DNA of 64,000 nucleotides. Origin: Rhynchonema sp. JSB1_4 (Eukaryota > Nematoda > Chromadorea > Monhysterida > Xyalidae). How positions within the stretch are numbered: the stretch's first letter is position 1; the number at the start of each line of letters is the position of its first letter. Of this stretch, positions 1 to 12,700 are shown in pieces. The notes beneath the pieces were generated by a model. That model made no database searches. It was not told the DNA's origin and saw only the letters and a list, made by a program, of their open reading frames with translations. Position numbers and translations under genes: made by a program. The DNA is taken from assembly GCA_030248065.1 (NCBI GenBank), contig JASAMV010005830.1, positions 1 through 64,000 of the forward strand, read 5' to 3'.

Positions 1-81
1 GACCACGAATACAGTGTGTCACTTTTGTTACGATCGGATAGGTCGTGACTGAGTTATGATGGGGTCACTGGTCACTATGAC

Positions 82-225
82 TATTGGTCGCACAATGATC
101 ATATAAGAATTCATCAAATCAATCCTGATTTTCACGTTCAGTCACTCTTAACTACTGTGCTATTTGTGATTCTCACAAAACATTTCCATCTGAAAATAAA
201 CTAGCAGAGCGCCAACGCTAAGCCG
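82..225 (+). mobile_element. Left part of a TIR element (TATTGGT family)
   Basis: This segment starts with TATTGGTCGCACAATGA and runs on with strong similarity to the left part of two fuller copies at 29644-29922 and 28898-29165. The right half and right terminal repeat are not seen here, so it is a truncated copy. No coding capacity is visible. Confidence 0.6.
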
Positions 226-1219
226 TGTGTTATTTAATAGCCAGGGATTTTGTGCTTTTGTTGTCTGGTCTGATAAGCCGCATCTTATTCATACGAACTA
301 ATTAGCTTGTCCAAAAAGACAAAAGCCAACTGATGATTATTAGCGAGTTGAACAAATCGATTCCGTGAAGTTGCATAAGAATCGGGATAACAAGACCTAA
401 TATACAATGCATAGTAAATGTGATAATGGGTGCTGTTGTGGGATTGTGTGGCGGGTGAAATCATACAGCACTTGTTTCTCACACTGACTAATGATAAGAA
501 GTAAAATGAAAGGCGTGTAATTGCGCTCGAAGATTGTGTTCTGTTACTGAAAAAAATGCTACTGAAAGAAATGGTGAAAACAAATGGGCAAAAAACGGAT
601 GGGGTGCCGAACACCGAGCGGGCGCCGGAACTATGCAACGCCATTTTTTCTACATCACGTGGTCGGACCGCATAACTGTTGCTCGATAATCCTTGTTTCT
701 CCCCATTGTACCGTCATAAGCATACGGTTAGACTTGTTTCTTCCATTCGTACCGTCAGAAGTCTAGGCTAGGTTTAGTTACGGATGTTGCATAATTCCGT
801 AAGCCTGTTTAGGCTCTTTTTTCCTAACTTTGAAATCCTAAGACAGCCTGAAATTTGACTTTCCTTTATCTCAGGCTATGCTTAAGCGTAGGCCAAACTC
901 TGAGCCAATCCGTGCATTTTATTAAAAAATCTAAATTTGATTTTGGATGAGTGGACATTTCCCCACCAAAAGTCTTAGAGTTTCCCGTAATGCCTTGGGT
1001 GTGCCAAGCGGGGGTGCTTTTTGTGAGTTAGTGTCCGTCAGGTGCGGGGAAAGCGAGGGTCCTTTTTTACAATACCAAATAACTGTCCATGACCCGCTAG
1101 TCACTATGTCTATCGGCCTTCAACAGTCCGATAGAATGGACTGATAATGAGCCAGAAAGCCAAAGAAAGGGCACCGATGTTTTGTCAAAGGTTTTTAGCT
1201 CCTCTGATAAATCTCTCCC

Positions 1220-2280
1220 CTCCTAAAACAGCACATGATGGCACTGGTAAAGTATAATACTCGGGACCCTGTGGTTAAAGCGGGAAACCGGATATCTCAT
1301 GTTTGCTTTTTTACTATGAAATTTGACTATTGTTGTGCAATGATCACAAAAACATCGATCAAACGAGATAAAGCACGGTAAAACTGTCAGAATTAACGTT
1401 TGAAAAATTGCTTTCAGGAACAATCGCGGGTTTGTGCCGACTTAAGCTCGCCCTTTTGATCAGGCAAATGCTACCAAACACAGCAGACAACGTGACACAA
1501 AAAACAGTGCGCTGAAAAATCACACGTTGTGAAGCATTTCGCATGTGGGTGTTGGCAGTTGAGCTGGTTGGATTTCCTACTAAATCTTCTGCTGTTGCCT
1601 GATCAAAAGGGTGAGCGTAGGTCGGCACAAACTAGCGTTTGTTCCTGAAAACAAAATTTTAAAAATTAATTGTGACAATTTTAACGTGTTTTATCTTGTT
1701 TGAACGTTGTTTTTGTGATCACAGATTATATACAGAGACATTTTATTGTGAACGGCCTGATTCTGAGAGCATCCGATATCCGGTTGGCCGGTTTAAGCAT
1801 AGTACAAGCTACGAAATTACCTTAAAAACCAATCCTATGGTTTTCCCGAGTGCTGAAAACAAATATGGGATCTACTTTGACCCTACATTTAAGCGTGAAC
1901 GCCCAACATGCCTGAATTGAATGCCAAACGACAGCAGATAATAGATAACACTACGGTTGGATCTGGATGGTGTGCATATTTGAAGGGTTGGGTGCGGGAT
2001 TTTTGATTTCGTGCCTCGGCTTAGGCTTAGGCCTACACTTGTTGTTAATCTTGGGCCTAGGCTTGCACCCAGGGAATTGGGACCCCAGCCTGCTGAAATC
2101 AAACGCACAACCCAGTGGACGGTCCTACGGCTACGTGCAGGTGCTTGACTTGACGGTGCCTTTTGGCATTTAGGCATGTTAGGCGTTAGAGCCTAATGCC
2201 TAACTGTGTGCTCAAAGTGGATCCCATATTCGTTTTCAGTACCCCTGAAAACCATAGGATGAGTTTTCACGGCAGTTCTA
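1220..2280. repeat. Patchwork of imperfect inverted repeats
   Basis: About 1314-1400 is an imperfect inverted copy of about 1667-1740. The pair shares the TGATCACAAAAAC core, and similarity continues outward through the ACCGGATATC motif on both sides. Separately, 1820-1882 is an inverted copy of 2209-2272, both carrying the reverse complement of, or directly, TCCTATGGTTTTC and AATATGGGATC. Between them, 2020-2190 holds degenerate TTAGGC units. Pieces of the same family recur at about 3575-3660. I see no gene in 1-6783. Confidence 0.6.
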
Positions 2281-2340
2281 TAGCCCTTACTATTCTTAAA
2301 GGGGCGAACTCATTGCTAAAAGTGCTCTTTTTATGATTTC

Positions 2341-2662
2341 AGCTTATATAGTCTGTTGATTATATTTCGACATAGTGTATAAGCCCCATTCAGCGATGTT
2401 TGGAGCGGGCTGGGTCGACGCCATTCTAAATGAATGTTTCAAGCATTGCTAACTCAGGCAAAAGACCGATTGAACATTGCTTGCCGCGTGGCGCAAAAAC
2501 ACGTGGCCTGTCATCGCACAGCACCAACAATGTTCAATGGCTCTGCGAATGAGTTGGCAATGCCTGAAACATTCATTTAGAATGGCGTCGACCCAGCCCG
2601 CTCCAAACATCGCTGAATGGTGCTTATACACTATGTCGAAATATAATCAACAGACTATAGCT
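2341..2662. repeat. Fold-back element with about 110-bp arms
   Basis: The left arm (about 2341-2450) and right arm (about 2551-2662) are near-perfect reverse complements. Both carry the GTCTGTTGATTATATTTCGA motif and the block containing GGAGCGGGCTGGGTCGACGC. The roughly 100-bp centre is unrelated spacer. The structure is that of a non-autonomous fold-back or MITE-like element. Open frames across it are a consequence of the palindrome. Confidence 0.75.
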
Positions 2663-2708
2663 GGGATAATGTGCGATCAGAATGACATCAAGATTAAATT
2701 AATTGGAT

Positions 2709-3513
2709 AAAAATTAAGCGAGATTGAAGCGATTGAAATGGCCCAACCAGGAACAAAAATAATTTTGGACCAGCTGCATTTTTATTGCAAATCAGGGGAA
2801 CCTCGTACTCTGGCCATGAAACATTCATAAAAATAGTCGTTTTTATATGAAAACAAAGAAACATTTGGGTAATATTTGCATACACCGATGCTCTTGTGGA
2901 CCTGGTTTCTGGTCATTATTTTTACTAGACGGGACCCGTGCCTACGGCCCGGCTACAGCGCCGCGCCCGTGCCGTGCCGTGCCGTGCCCCCCCCCCCCCG
3001 AAGACCCGTTAGCATACCCAAAGCTACCCGTGAAAATTGACCCGTCCGCCCTTCCGAGGGAGGGGGTCACAGACACACAGACATACATACATACGTCTTC
3101 CTGTTTTAGTAGTATAGATTAGCTCTCATGTTTTCTGATTTTCATTCTCTTCTCTTTTTTCTAGTTTTTCGTGATCTTTACCTGACTTGTCTTTTTTGCA
3201 GGTTTCCCTTGAAAAAGTGTCCTTAGTCGGTCACGAAACGTTGGGAGTAAAAACAATTGTGTGGTAAAGCGGTCGAAAAAGATTCAATTCAAAAAGAAAC
3301 ATTTCTTGGTGCATTTGATCACTGCGTGACGTGTCTGTCAGCTGGCTGACATCAAGTGCACCAAGAAATGTTTCTTTGTTTTCATATAAAAACGACTATT
3401 TTTCTGAATGTTTCATGGCCAGAGTAAGAGGTTCCCCTGATTTGCAATAAAAATGCAGCTGGTCCAAAATTATTTTTGTTCCCAGTCGACCCGATTCAAT
3501 CGCTTCGATCTCG
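2709..3513. repeat. Large fold-back element with an inner palindrome
   Basis: The left arm at 2709-2870 and the right arm at about 3371-3513 are reverse complements. They share GGACCAGCTGCATTTTTATT, the ATGAAACATTC block and AACAAAGAAACATTT. A second palindrome lies at 3298-3372, built on AACATTTCTTGGTGCA. The centre includes a GTGCC microrepeat followed by a C-run at about 2970-2999. The arms resemble, at low identity, those of the element at 32728-33128. Confidence 0.7.
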
Positions 3514-3794
3514 GCCGATTCCGAACCGATCGGCTTAATCTTGGTGGCTTTGTGATCGCGCGGGTCTCAGCTACACGCTGAAACCATAAAGGCACAGGGC
3601 ACTTTTAGCAATGAGTCGCCTCCTTTAACCACAGGATTCGAGTACTTTACCAGTGCCTATGCCCACATGGTGACCCAGGCGCAGGCGATGAGCTCATTCT
3701 CTTCCGGAATTCTGGCCGAGACAGTAACGCGGAGATTCATTATTCAGAGGCCGAAGCCGAAGTCACTCAAAACGGAATCCAATCCAACTGCCGT

Positions 3795-4658
3795 ACCGTA
3801 TTGTCGGAAATAGAACCCCCCATTAATTGAACCCCACCTAAATGGCTCGAAATCAAAAATAGAATCCCCCCATTAATTGAACCCCACCTAAATGAATAAA
3901 TCGGATTTCATTCAAAATAAATTTTTTGCCCTTGTTAATTAAATACCGTATCGTATTCCCTAAAATAGAGCCCCAAAAATAGAGCCCCCCGAAAATACAG
4001 CCCCCCTAAAAGGGGTCAGTGAAAAAATAGAGCCCCCCAAAAATACAGCCCCCGGCCCCAACTTGGAAGTACCCGCTTGGGGGTCGTAAAGTCAAGTTCT
4101 TGTATAAAGACACCTTGTGCACAACGTTTGTGGTTGAGTATATGATGACGTAAAAGCCTTTTATGGAAGATCTGCACCTAAAAACACACTCAATAGTGAC
4201 CAGTAACACCCCGACAGAACTCCATTTTAGGGGTATTTTTGGAACATTTTTTGAGATTTTGGGCAGCGAAAAAATACAGCCCCCAAAAATAGAGCCCCCC
4301 CCCCAAAAAATACACCCCCCCTAAAAGGGGTCAGTGAAAAAATACAGCCCCCCTTGTATTTTAGGTTTTACGGTATTCCCTATCATACTGACGTGAAACT
4401 GCAGAAATACTGCTTCTTTTTCAGCTCATTAATGTTCAAAAAATTAAAATGTCGCTGCATGAAGTTACAAACTATCCCTGGTCTGTGTTGTTTAGACTTT
4501 TGCGAGAGCGTAAAAAGTTGAAAGTTGAAGTTAAATGGCTCGAAATCAAAAATAGAACCCCCCATTAATTGAACCCCACCTAAATGGCTCGAAATCAAAA
4601 ATAGAATGACCCCATTAATTGACCCCCCATCAGTGTATCGTATTGTCGGAAATAGAAC
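3795..4658. repeat. C-rich dispersed repeat (AATAGAACCCCCCATTAATTG type)
   Basis: Several units of the form GGCTCGAAATC..AATAGAA.CCCCCATTAATTG occur here, together with units AATAGAGCCCCCC and GGGGTCAGTGAAAAAATA. The same sequence types occur at 5441-5550, 5940-6013 and 34240-35606. The segment 3802-3830 is an uninterrupted copy of the site into which the two transposons at 4659 and 5050 inserted. The strand composition is strongly skewed, with C-runs on the + strand. Confidence 0.7.
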
Positions 4659-5033
4659 CAGTGTAGTTCCTGGTCCGGCGCGGCGGTTAGTGTACCTACC
4701 CCTTTTTTCCGTGCGGCGGTTAGTGTACCTCCCTGGGGGGAAGGGGGAAGACCCAAATCCAGGAAAAAGTCATTTTTTAAGGTAGAAAATTTGACCGATT
4801 TTTGCCCCTTTTTGGAAAAAATTCTCCATAAAAAGGGTATTTTGGCGACTTTTGACATCATTGACCTGAAAATCACCCATTTTAGGCCTAAAAATGCCTA
4901 TTTTAGGCCTAAAAATGCCGACCTTAGGCAAAAATTGAGGCGGTTAATGTACCTGGCGCGGCGGTTAGTGTACTGGTCGCGGCGGTTAGTGTACCTTAGG
5001 GGGGGACCCCCTCCCCCCCCAGGAACTACACTG
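4659..5033. mobile_element. hAT-like MITE, 375 bp, perfect 8-bp TSD
   Basis: Terminal inverted repeats are CAGTGTAGTTCCTGG and its reverse complement. The flanking duplication is AATAGAAC, at 4651-4658 and 5034-5041. The ends starting with CAG and the 8-bp duplication are typical of hAT elements. Inside each end are tandem subterminal units of the type GCGGCGGTTAGTGTACC, two on the left and three on the right, in the same orientation. The core (about 4750-4930) is shared with 35830-36010 and, inverted, with 6420-6560. No transposase frame is present, so it is non-autonomous. Confidence 0.88.
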
Positions 5034-5049
5034 AATAGAACCCCCCATT

Positions 5050-5438
5050 CAGTGTAGTGGCAGGCCCATGTGTGGGAGGTAAGTATGATGCGGGGTTGGG
5101 ACCGGAAGCGTGAGAGGTATGATTTTGGTCACCCAAAAAGGCGAAAAAACACCGTTTTTGTGATACAATTTTGGCCAAAAAAAAGAGGTAAAAATAGTAC
5201 TTTTTCCAAATTTTCGCCGAAAATCGCCTAAAAATAGGTATTGTGTGTGGGTGCGATTTTTGGGAAAATAAGGTCGAAAAACACCGATTTTTGCCTTAAA
5301 AAGGTATAAAATTGCTTGTGAGAGGTATGATTTGGAGTTGTGAGAGGTAAGTACTCAACCCCCCCCAACCCCCTCGGGTTTTGTGGTAGGTAAGTACTCA
5401 GAGGGGGTAACCCCCCAACCCCCCCAGCCACTACTATG
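5050..5438. mobile_element. hAT-like MITE, second family, 389 bp
   Basis: The ends are CAGTGTAGTGGC and GCCACTACTATG, the right end being slightly decayed. The flanking 8-bp duplication is CCCCCATT, at 5042-5049 and 5439-5446. It sits immediately next to the element at 4659, separated only by the duplications. Subterminal repeats read GTGAGAGGTAAGTACTC or GTGAGAGGTATGATTT. The interior has AT-rich TTTTTGG/CCAAAAA sequence and no protein-coding frame of interest. Confidence 0.85.
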
Positions 5439-5589
5439 CCCCCATTAATTGACCCCCCATTAATTGAACCCCCCTAAATAGCTCGAAATCAAAAATAGAA
5501 CCTCCCCATTAATTGACCCCCCCATTAATAGAACCCCACCCCAACCTTCACCGTACCACAGATTAGTGGTGTGGTTGGGCTGTGTTGTT

Positions 5590-6013
5590 GTGTCAAATGT
5601 TGTTTAAGCTTGCGTACGCAACAGAATACAGCTTTTTAAGCATAATTGCCGCTGTTAAAGTTTGAAAATACCGAAAACAAGCCATTTTTAGGGGCATTGA
5701 TTTTTTTCGTCGGGGGGCCAAATGAAAAATATAACCCCCCACCAGAAATACCCCCAAAACCCCTAAAAAGGGTTTTGAAGCCTTGAAAGGATGTTTTTTC
5801 ACTTATAATCACATTATTTCGTGTCTATTCATCAATAAGAGGCGTATTATGTGCTCTGAACGAACAACAAACGTGCATAAATGTACCTGTGCACAACTAT
5901 CAAGCCTTAATATTTTACACTACTGTATAGGGGATGTTACTTAGGGGGGCTCTATTCCGGGGGCTCTATTAATTCACTGGCCCCTTTTGGGGGCTGTATT
6001 TAGGTTTTTACGG
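5590..6013 (-). mobile_element. Partial element ending TATTTAGGTTTTTACGG
   Basis: The right end TATTTAGGTTTTTACGG is followed by TA. The interior (about 5780-5940) is a reverse-complement match to about 35289-35460, sharing the CATAATACGCCT and TATAGGGGATGTTAC motifs. It is therefore a partial, inverted copy of the element at 34720-35606. The left end is not identified. Confidence 0.6.
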
Positions 6014-6075
6014 TATGTGAATTCTGTCTCCCGTTTGGACTTTTTTCACCCAAAACGCCAGAGGTCGGATCAGAC

Positions 6076-6240
6076 CAGTGTAGTTCCTGGTCCGGCGGGG
6101 CGGTTGGTTTACTTACCCATTTTTTCGAAGCGGCGGTTGGGGCAAGACCAAAATTGAGGAAAAAGTCACTTTTTGAGGTCGAAGATTTGACCTATTTTTT
6201 AAGCAGTGTAGTTCCTGGGTCCGGCTCTGCGGTTAGTGAC
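6076..6240. mobile_element. Truncated hAT-like MITE ends
   Basis: Two left ends, CAGTGTAGTTCCTGG, occur at 6076 and 6204, with subterminal GGCGGTTGGTTTAC-type units and part of the shared core. No matching right ends were found close by, so these are broken or nested copies. Confidence 0.55.
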
Positions 6241-6290
6241 CAGTAACTACTCTACACCCAGACACCACGAAAAACCCAAACACCCGACAC

Positions 6291-6661
6291 CAGTGTAGTT
6301 CCTGGGGGGAGGGGGTCACCCCGTCGGGTACGTCTGTTCCCCCTCCATGGTACGCCTGCCCCACTGTTCCCCCTCCGGGTACGTCTGCTCCCCCAATTTT
6401 TGTCAGGCAAGTTTCGGCCTAAAATAGGCATTTTTAGGCATAAAATGAGTAATTTTTAGGTCAATGTCTTCAAAAATCGCCAAAATACCCTTTTTATTGA
6501 GATTTTTTCCAAAAAGGGGCAAAAATGAGTCAAATTTTCGACCTCAAAAAATGACTTTTCTCCAAATTTGGGTCCTCCCCTTTCCCCCAGGTGGGTACGT
6601 CTGTTCCCCCTCCGAAAAACGGGGTACCGCCTGTTCCCCCTCCGGACCAAGAACTACACTG
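6291..6661. mobile_element. hAT-like MITE, 371 bp, perfect 8-bp TSD
   Basis: The ends are CAGTGTAGTTCCTGG and a right copy with one change. The flanking duplication is CCCGACAC, at 6283-6290 and 6662-6669. The core is the reverse complement of the 4659 element. Its subterminal units read on the - strand as GGAGGGGGAACAGACGTACC, so the repeated motif differs from that of the 4659 element although terminus and core are shared. Confidence 0.87.
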
Positions 6662-6783
6662 CCCGACACCTACACCTGCCGCACCCTACCAATAAGCCGC
6701 CATTAGTTTAAAAAAACCTGTTTGTAGACATTGGCGGAAGCCGGTGAATGAGAGTGCGCGTGCGACAAGAGACAAAATACAAA

Positions 6784-9700
6784 ATGAAGAAGTTGTTTGG
6801 TGGCTCTTCCGGGCAGCTTTGGAAGCCGAAGAATCCACATTCATTGGAATATTTGAAGTTGGTTTGCTACCTGACCTTCCTGTTACCTATACTTTGTTAC
6901 TCTGATGTCTGATCACCTATCGTGTTTGTGTGTTGTGTGTCCATGTCATGTAAAACGAGAAAGCTTGTTGTCCAGATATCTCCACAATGTGCTCGTCAAA
7001 AATCCAACCGTGACCGATTCGAATCGTGCCCTTGTCGTTGAAGCACTGCGGTCAATTTCAGAAATTCTGATTTGGGGCGATCAAAACGATCAGAATGTCT
7101 TTGAGTAAGTTTTTTTAGCCTAACGGACCCTTTTAACAGCCCAATCTCATAGCGTAGAAAATAAAATTAATGTGTCACGACACTAATTAACGTTTTGCAG
7201 CTTCTTTCTGGAGAAGCAAATGTTGGCGTTTTTCATATCAATTATGCGTCAGAAATGTGGGTCTTATGTCACGGTTCAATTGCTCCAAACGCTCAATATT
7301 ATGTTTGAAAACATTCGCCACGAAACTTCACTCTGTTAGTTTACCCGTTTTTGTTTGCTTCGCTACCGTAAAACAAATTTAAAGAATTGGCAACATTTCA
7401 GATTTTCTTTTATCCAACAACTATGTGAATAACATTATCGAGCATCCGTTCGATTTTACGAATGAAGAGGTAATTGATACAATAGTTTTTCGTATTTTTG
7501 CTGAATTGATTTTCAATATTGTTGAGTTAACTTCGAATGTGAGATCCACTTCAGATTATGGCCTACTACATTTCGTTTCTGAAAACGTTGTCCTTCAAAC
7601 TCAACCCCGACACAATACATTTCTTCTTCAACGATGTCAGTATAAAATTTTACATTTCATTTTATATTCATTAAAGAAACTTATTTAAGAATTCTAAACA
7701 AATTGTAGCAAACTGAAGAATTCCCACTTTACGTGGAGGCGCTGAGATTTTTTAATCATTCTGAGAGCATGGTTCGAATTGCTGTGCGCACGCTGACGCT
7801 AAATGTGTATAGACGTTGGTTTATATTGTTTGTGCCCAATTTTTTCAGTGTTTCACACGTTGACACCTGAGTAGATTTTGCCATTTTTAAGTTAACGACC
7901 CCGGTGTGATGGCATTCATTCGCAAAAAGAATGCCGTTTCGTATTTCTCAAATCTGACCTGGTATTTTCGCAATCACGTGATCGAAATGGATACGTATCT
8001 ACATTCTGACCAAGAGTTAGTGAGAGCGTATAATTGTTGTGTGATCAATTTTGGGTCTCAAAAATTAACAAAAACATGGTTCCAGCACAATAGCCTGTCG
8101 AAGTAAATTGACTGATCTGATTGCTGAACACTTGGATCACGTGCATTATTTGAATGATATTCTGGCGATCGGAATTGACTCGCTTAATCAGGTGCACCCT
8201 CTATCTCTTTTGAAAATTGGATTTTATGTTGATAAATTTATAATCTACTCCAGCTACCTCTGACATTTAGGTGCTGACCGAACAACTGATGAGAAAGTTG
8301 TTGATGCCGCTCTACATTGGCTCACTGGTGCCTGAACTGCAGGTCTGCATATATCTATTTTCGCTCCCTGATAGGCTTGATATTGTTTTTCTCAATTCAC
8401 AACCTTTGCAGCCCGCTACTCTGCACGTGTCTCGCGTGATGGCTTTGTTTCTGCTAACCCAGGTTCTGTTTTCCAAACTCCCAGTTGAGCGATTTTTTTT
8501 GGCTTCGTTTTTCATTTTCAGCAACAGTCATTGTTTTGTTGCAGTTCTTTCTGATCATCAACAACTCTCCGTTGATGGAGCAGTTGTTGTCGGTGTTGTT
8601 GTTTGGCGACGCCAAGGATCTTCAGGTGGCACACGAGTGCGTCTCGGCGCTGCCTGACGTTAGTTGCACGCGATTTTTTGTTGTCAGTCTATTTTAAAAT
8701 TTGTGACGTTTTTGTATATTATTCTGCTCCACTGGTTGGGTTAACGTCGAAATGCACTTCGCTTGTAGCGTCATAATGTTTCAGGGTGTCATAATCGATT
8801 CTGTCTCAATCGATAACGCGTCTGTGGTAACCCCGGATGATGTTTCAAGCGCATCTGAAAATACATCAGGTACTGCGTCTCGCACAGCTAGTTTTGCGGA
8901 AGGATGCACCTCCAGCTCCAGTTGTGAGCTTTCTGCTGATTACAATACCGTGTGCTGAAAAAATTCAGGGCGTGGGTCTGTAACGCACGAAGACGATCGA
9001 AAGTATTCACTTGATCGAAAAGTATCCTCGACGAGTTTTGGTATGCGGCGAGATTTATCGAACCTCAGGTTTGTTCTGCATGATAAGCCGCCGCTTTTAT
9101 CACACACACCCACTTTGCATGCGTCGCCTGTAAATTGCTTCAGATTCTGACTCTATTCTTTGGCCGAACTTTTGCTTCAATTATAAAGCTCTAGTCGTGA
9201 TTTCTTTCCGTGACGCACTGTTTGACACGACAAAAGTGTTTTATCATTTGCAGCTGTGCGGAAAAAAGAGAACCTGGTATTATTTTGCATTGATTCTCAA
9301 CGTTTGATATATGAGCGAACTTCTTCGCCATCTTGTGTGATTCAACAGTAGGTCAAAACCACCATTGAATAAAACATGTGATCGTGATGTCAGCCTTGCT
9401 TATTCTTCCTTGCTTGCTTGTATTTACAGCGAATATCCACTCAATCAGCTGCAAGACAGCGTCTATCAGACCGATCGGTGAGCGAATGCTTGAATTGGAT
9501 GCAATTTGAGTGCAAAATACTTTTCCAGGATCCAGTAAATTTAACATTTTTATTTTCCAGGCCACTGTTCTCGTGTCTGTTGTCAACATTGAGATGCACA
9601 TCCAGTGATTACGAGGCTGTGTTCACATTGGTGCTGTTGTATGCGATTGGCAGGAATACGGGTGGGTTACAGTGAGTATTTTCATCTGAATTTTGTCTGG

Positions 9701-12700
9701 TGTTTCGTTCCACTTTATGAACGGTGTTTGACTCCCAGACCTAATTTTGTTTGAATTATAATGACGCCACTAACCAGCACGTTTTTTGCCGCACTGTTTG
9801 CAGCTGGTAAGTCAATAATCGGTCGGCATGCCCGTAATTTTTCAGTTCGTGCGTTGTGCGTGAATGCGATCCATTATTTTGGGTTAATTTGCATCTTTTG
9901 TTGCACGGCAGCTTCTAACTCATTCGGTTTTTTATGTAACTTGCCTTCTTTTACCTAGCCCAGATTAGTTTGTCGTTCGGTGATGTTGTACTTCTCAGTG
10001 ATCCCCTTTGATGATTATGCAAATTGAAACACCCAGAATTGAATAAAACTCATCTTTCACAAAATTGTCACCATAAGTTGCAGGCGTGCCGACAAGTCTG
10101 CTCGAGGCAGCCCAACTGCCGTGCGGTCTAATGCCACGTGGGGGCAGAGACAGTGATGCAGACGCATCGCGCAATACCGAACAAACCACAACGTGTGATC
10201 AGCATTTGTTGGACCGATTGGTCGAATTGATCAATGTGTCCTGCAATAAAGGTGCGTGGCGCTGTCGTTGAATGTCGTGACGCAAAGATCGCGTACGTTG
10301 ACGCCGATCAAATCAATCGTCATGTTGCGTGGCTTCGACGATCAGGCTGTCTCTTGTTATCAAGGCTCTGTGCTGTGCACCATTCACCCCGACGGTATTT
10401 GTTGATGCAGATTCGCCAGTGCGCGTGATCACAGTCGATTTGTGTCTGTTGTTGTTGCGTCACATGATCCTCACGTCGGAGGACTGCAGTCCGACGTCGA
10501 GTGGCGCCAGCTACACAACGGCGACGTCTGAAAACAATAATAATGCGCCGGGCACTGCACCGGAGAAGTTGTCGGTGGACAAAACACCGTTGGCTGTGAA
10601 TGATGCTGGTGACAATGGTTGGTTAGATTATGTTTGAACAGCCCGTTTGTGTGAAAAATTGTGGCTTCCATTCTTTGCCTTCTCTTTTCTTCATCGGTTG
10701 TTTGTGTTAGTTTGACCGTGGTCGCCTCTGCTCTCTGTGTCACGTTCACAAATGGGCCGCCTAACACCATATTTAACATCGTCGCTTGACCTCACAGCTG
10801 TCAGGCTTGCGCTCCACTTTCCGGTCCTACCGACAGGCATTTACGTGAATACTCGCCGGGCGATCCCGTTGAAATGTAACTTATCATCGTTGACCTGTCC
10901 GTTTGATCGTAAATCGAATTTGTAATGAAAATTTGCACTTTCAGACAACGACATTGAGTCCACCATCCGCGTGCCCTCCCAATCGCAACATGCGCCGGGT
11001 TGGTCGTATTTGCACAGCGACGAATTTGTGACACTGATCAAGGAGTCCATTGGATCACTGGGTAAACAGCTCGCATCCGCCTACAACCATTTGTCGGACG
11101 ACTTTCTCGACTGGTTCGAACTTGAATTCGATTTGCTACAGGTTGGTGTACCCATGCTATACCGAGTTCTTTGATCGATTTTTTTGCCTTATCTTCTTTT
11201 CGTCAATAAGAGACCTGCTGATGTTCATGATCACCAGTTGAATGGCCAATGGCCTGATGACCGGATCGTGTCTGGTTTGCTCACGTGACTTTGGATCTAC
11301 TCAGTTATTTTTTCATGTCGTGTTTTATTTTGACCTTGAGCACCGTGTACGTTTTGTATGGGATGTCCGGCAACAATTTTTACCTTCGTCGACATCAGTG
11401 TCATCCATCAGTAGATCTCGATTCTTGATATACTTTTCTTTCAACAAAGCAGTGATGATGTCCATGATGTTTCAGCGTCGCGAACTGCGACTCGCCCTGT
11501 TGGTCTCGGACGCTGATTTGTTGATTCGACCGAAATCAGCCGAAACGACAGAAATCGACTTGACCAAACGACTGGCTCGATCGACTGAAGACAGATGCCG
11601 ACGGGTAATTGATAGAACATTAAACTCTCTTTTTGCTCTTATTTTTCTATCCTGGCTAAATCGCAGGCCCTTCGGCTATTCTTCCTGCTGCGACAGTTCC
11701 TGATGGATTTGCAAGGCTCGACCGACCAACAACTACCTCTCACCAGCCCGAAGGGATGCGTGAAAATCAGCGACTGTTTGGATCTGTGTATGTGACTTGT
11801 CGTTGCATTTATTGTTGAAAAATCCGGAAAACAATCCAAAAAAACCAAGAGACAGTCTATAAATTATGTCAAATCCAAGATGCTAATATTCATTGCAGCC
11901 AACAGCGATATGCTCGCGTGCAATGTCGTTACAAAAAGGTGGGGTGGGTGGTTGATCTGTTGTGCTTTTTATGGCATTGAATGCGATTTTGTGCAGTGTT
12001 TGTATGATAAATGTTTATTTTCAATTGTAGCTCGAGATCTCAACGATTTTTAGTCACGGATGGGTTGCAGTTGATTCTGGTCGAGCCGGACGCAAAGAAG
12101 CTGGGCTTTGGAGTCGCGCAGTTTGTCGGATTTTTGCAGGTGCAGTGTTCATTGTCGAAATTGGTGGTGCAGGTATTGAAACAACTCGAATTGATGTTCT
12201 ATATTAGGACGTGGTGATAACTGGTGACCGCGATGACAACAAAGCGCTCAATGTGGTCATACACACAAATACATCCAAATTGCGTCCACAATCACGACCG
12301 TTGCTCGATGCAAGATTTGTGTTCGATGATCACATCAGGTGTATGGCTGCCAAGCAGAGACTCACTAAGGTTGGTATCTTGTATTTGTGGTAGTTGCGAA
12401 TCAAACGTGGTGATCGCATCGGAACGGGCCTGCTTTGGTCACGTGACATCTTTGGAAAGAAGGAAGAAACTACGAATTTCTGAAATTCCAGCAAATTCAA
12501 TCAGCTTTTTGTTGATCATAAGCTGCCCAGGAAAGTGAATATCGTTTCGGAACTAAATTTCGGAATTAAAGGAAATAAATGTCGGATATCGTTTGTATGA
12601 GAAAGATACGCAACGAGTCAGATCCGATCCTGTCACCTATCTTGAGAGTGCCCAGTGTCGTCTGCCTCGTTTCGTTTTTACGTACAAACGACTCGTTTGT

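Noticed and set aside
584..766. Short frames in the first 6.7 kb as genes
   Set aside because: They lie in inverted repeats or transposons and lack splice structure or recognisable domains.
8870..8968. Early stop of the CLEC16A gene at 8956-8958
   Set aside because: A GTACTG donor at 8870 and an ATTCAG acceptor at 8968 remove the stop, and conserved CLEC16A sequence continues downstream for many exons.
9790..9800. 3-bp micro-exon CTG in CLEC16A
   Set aside because: It has acceptor- and donor-like flanks, but skipping it also keeps the phase, so there is no support for it.
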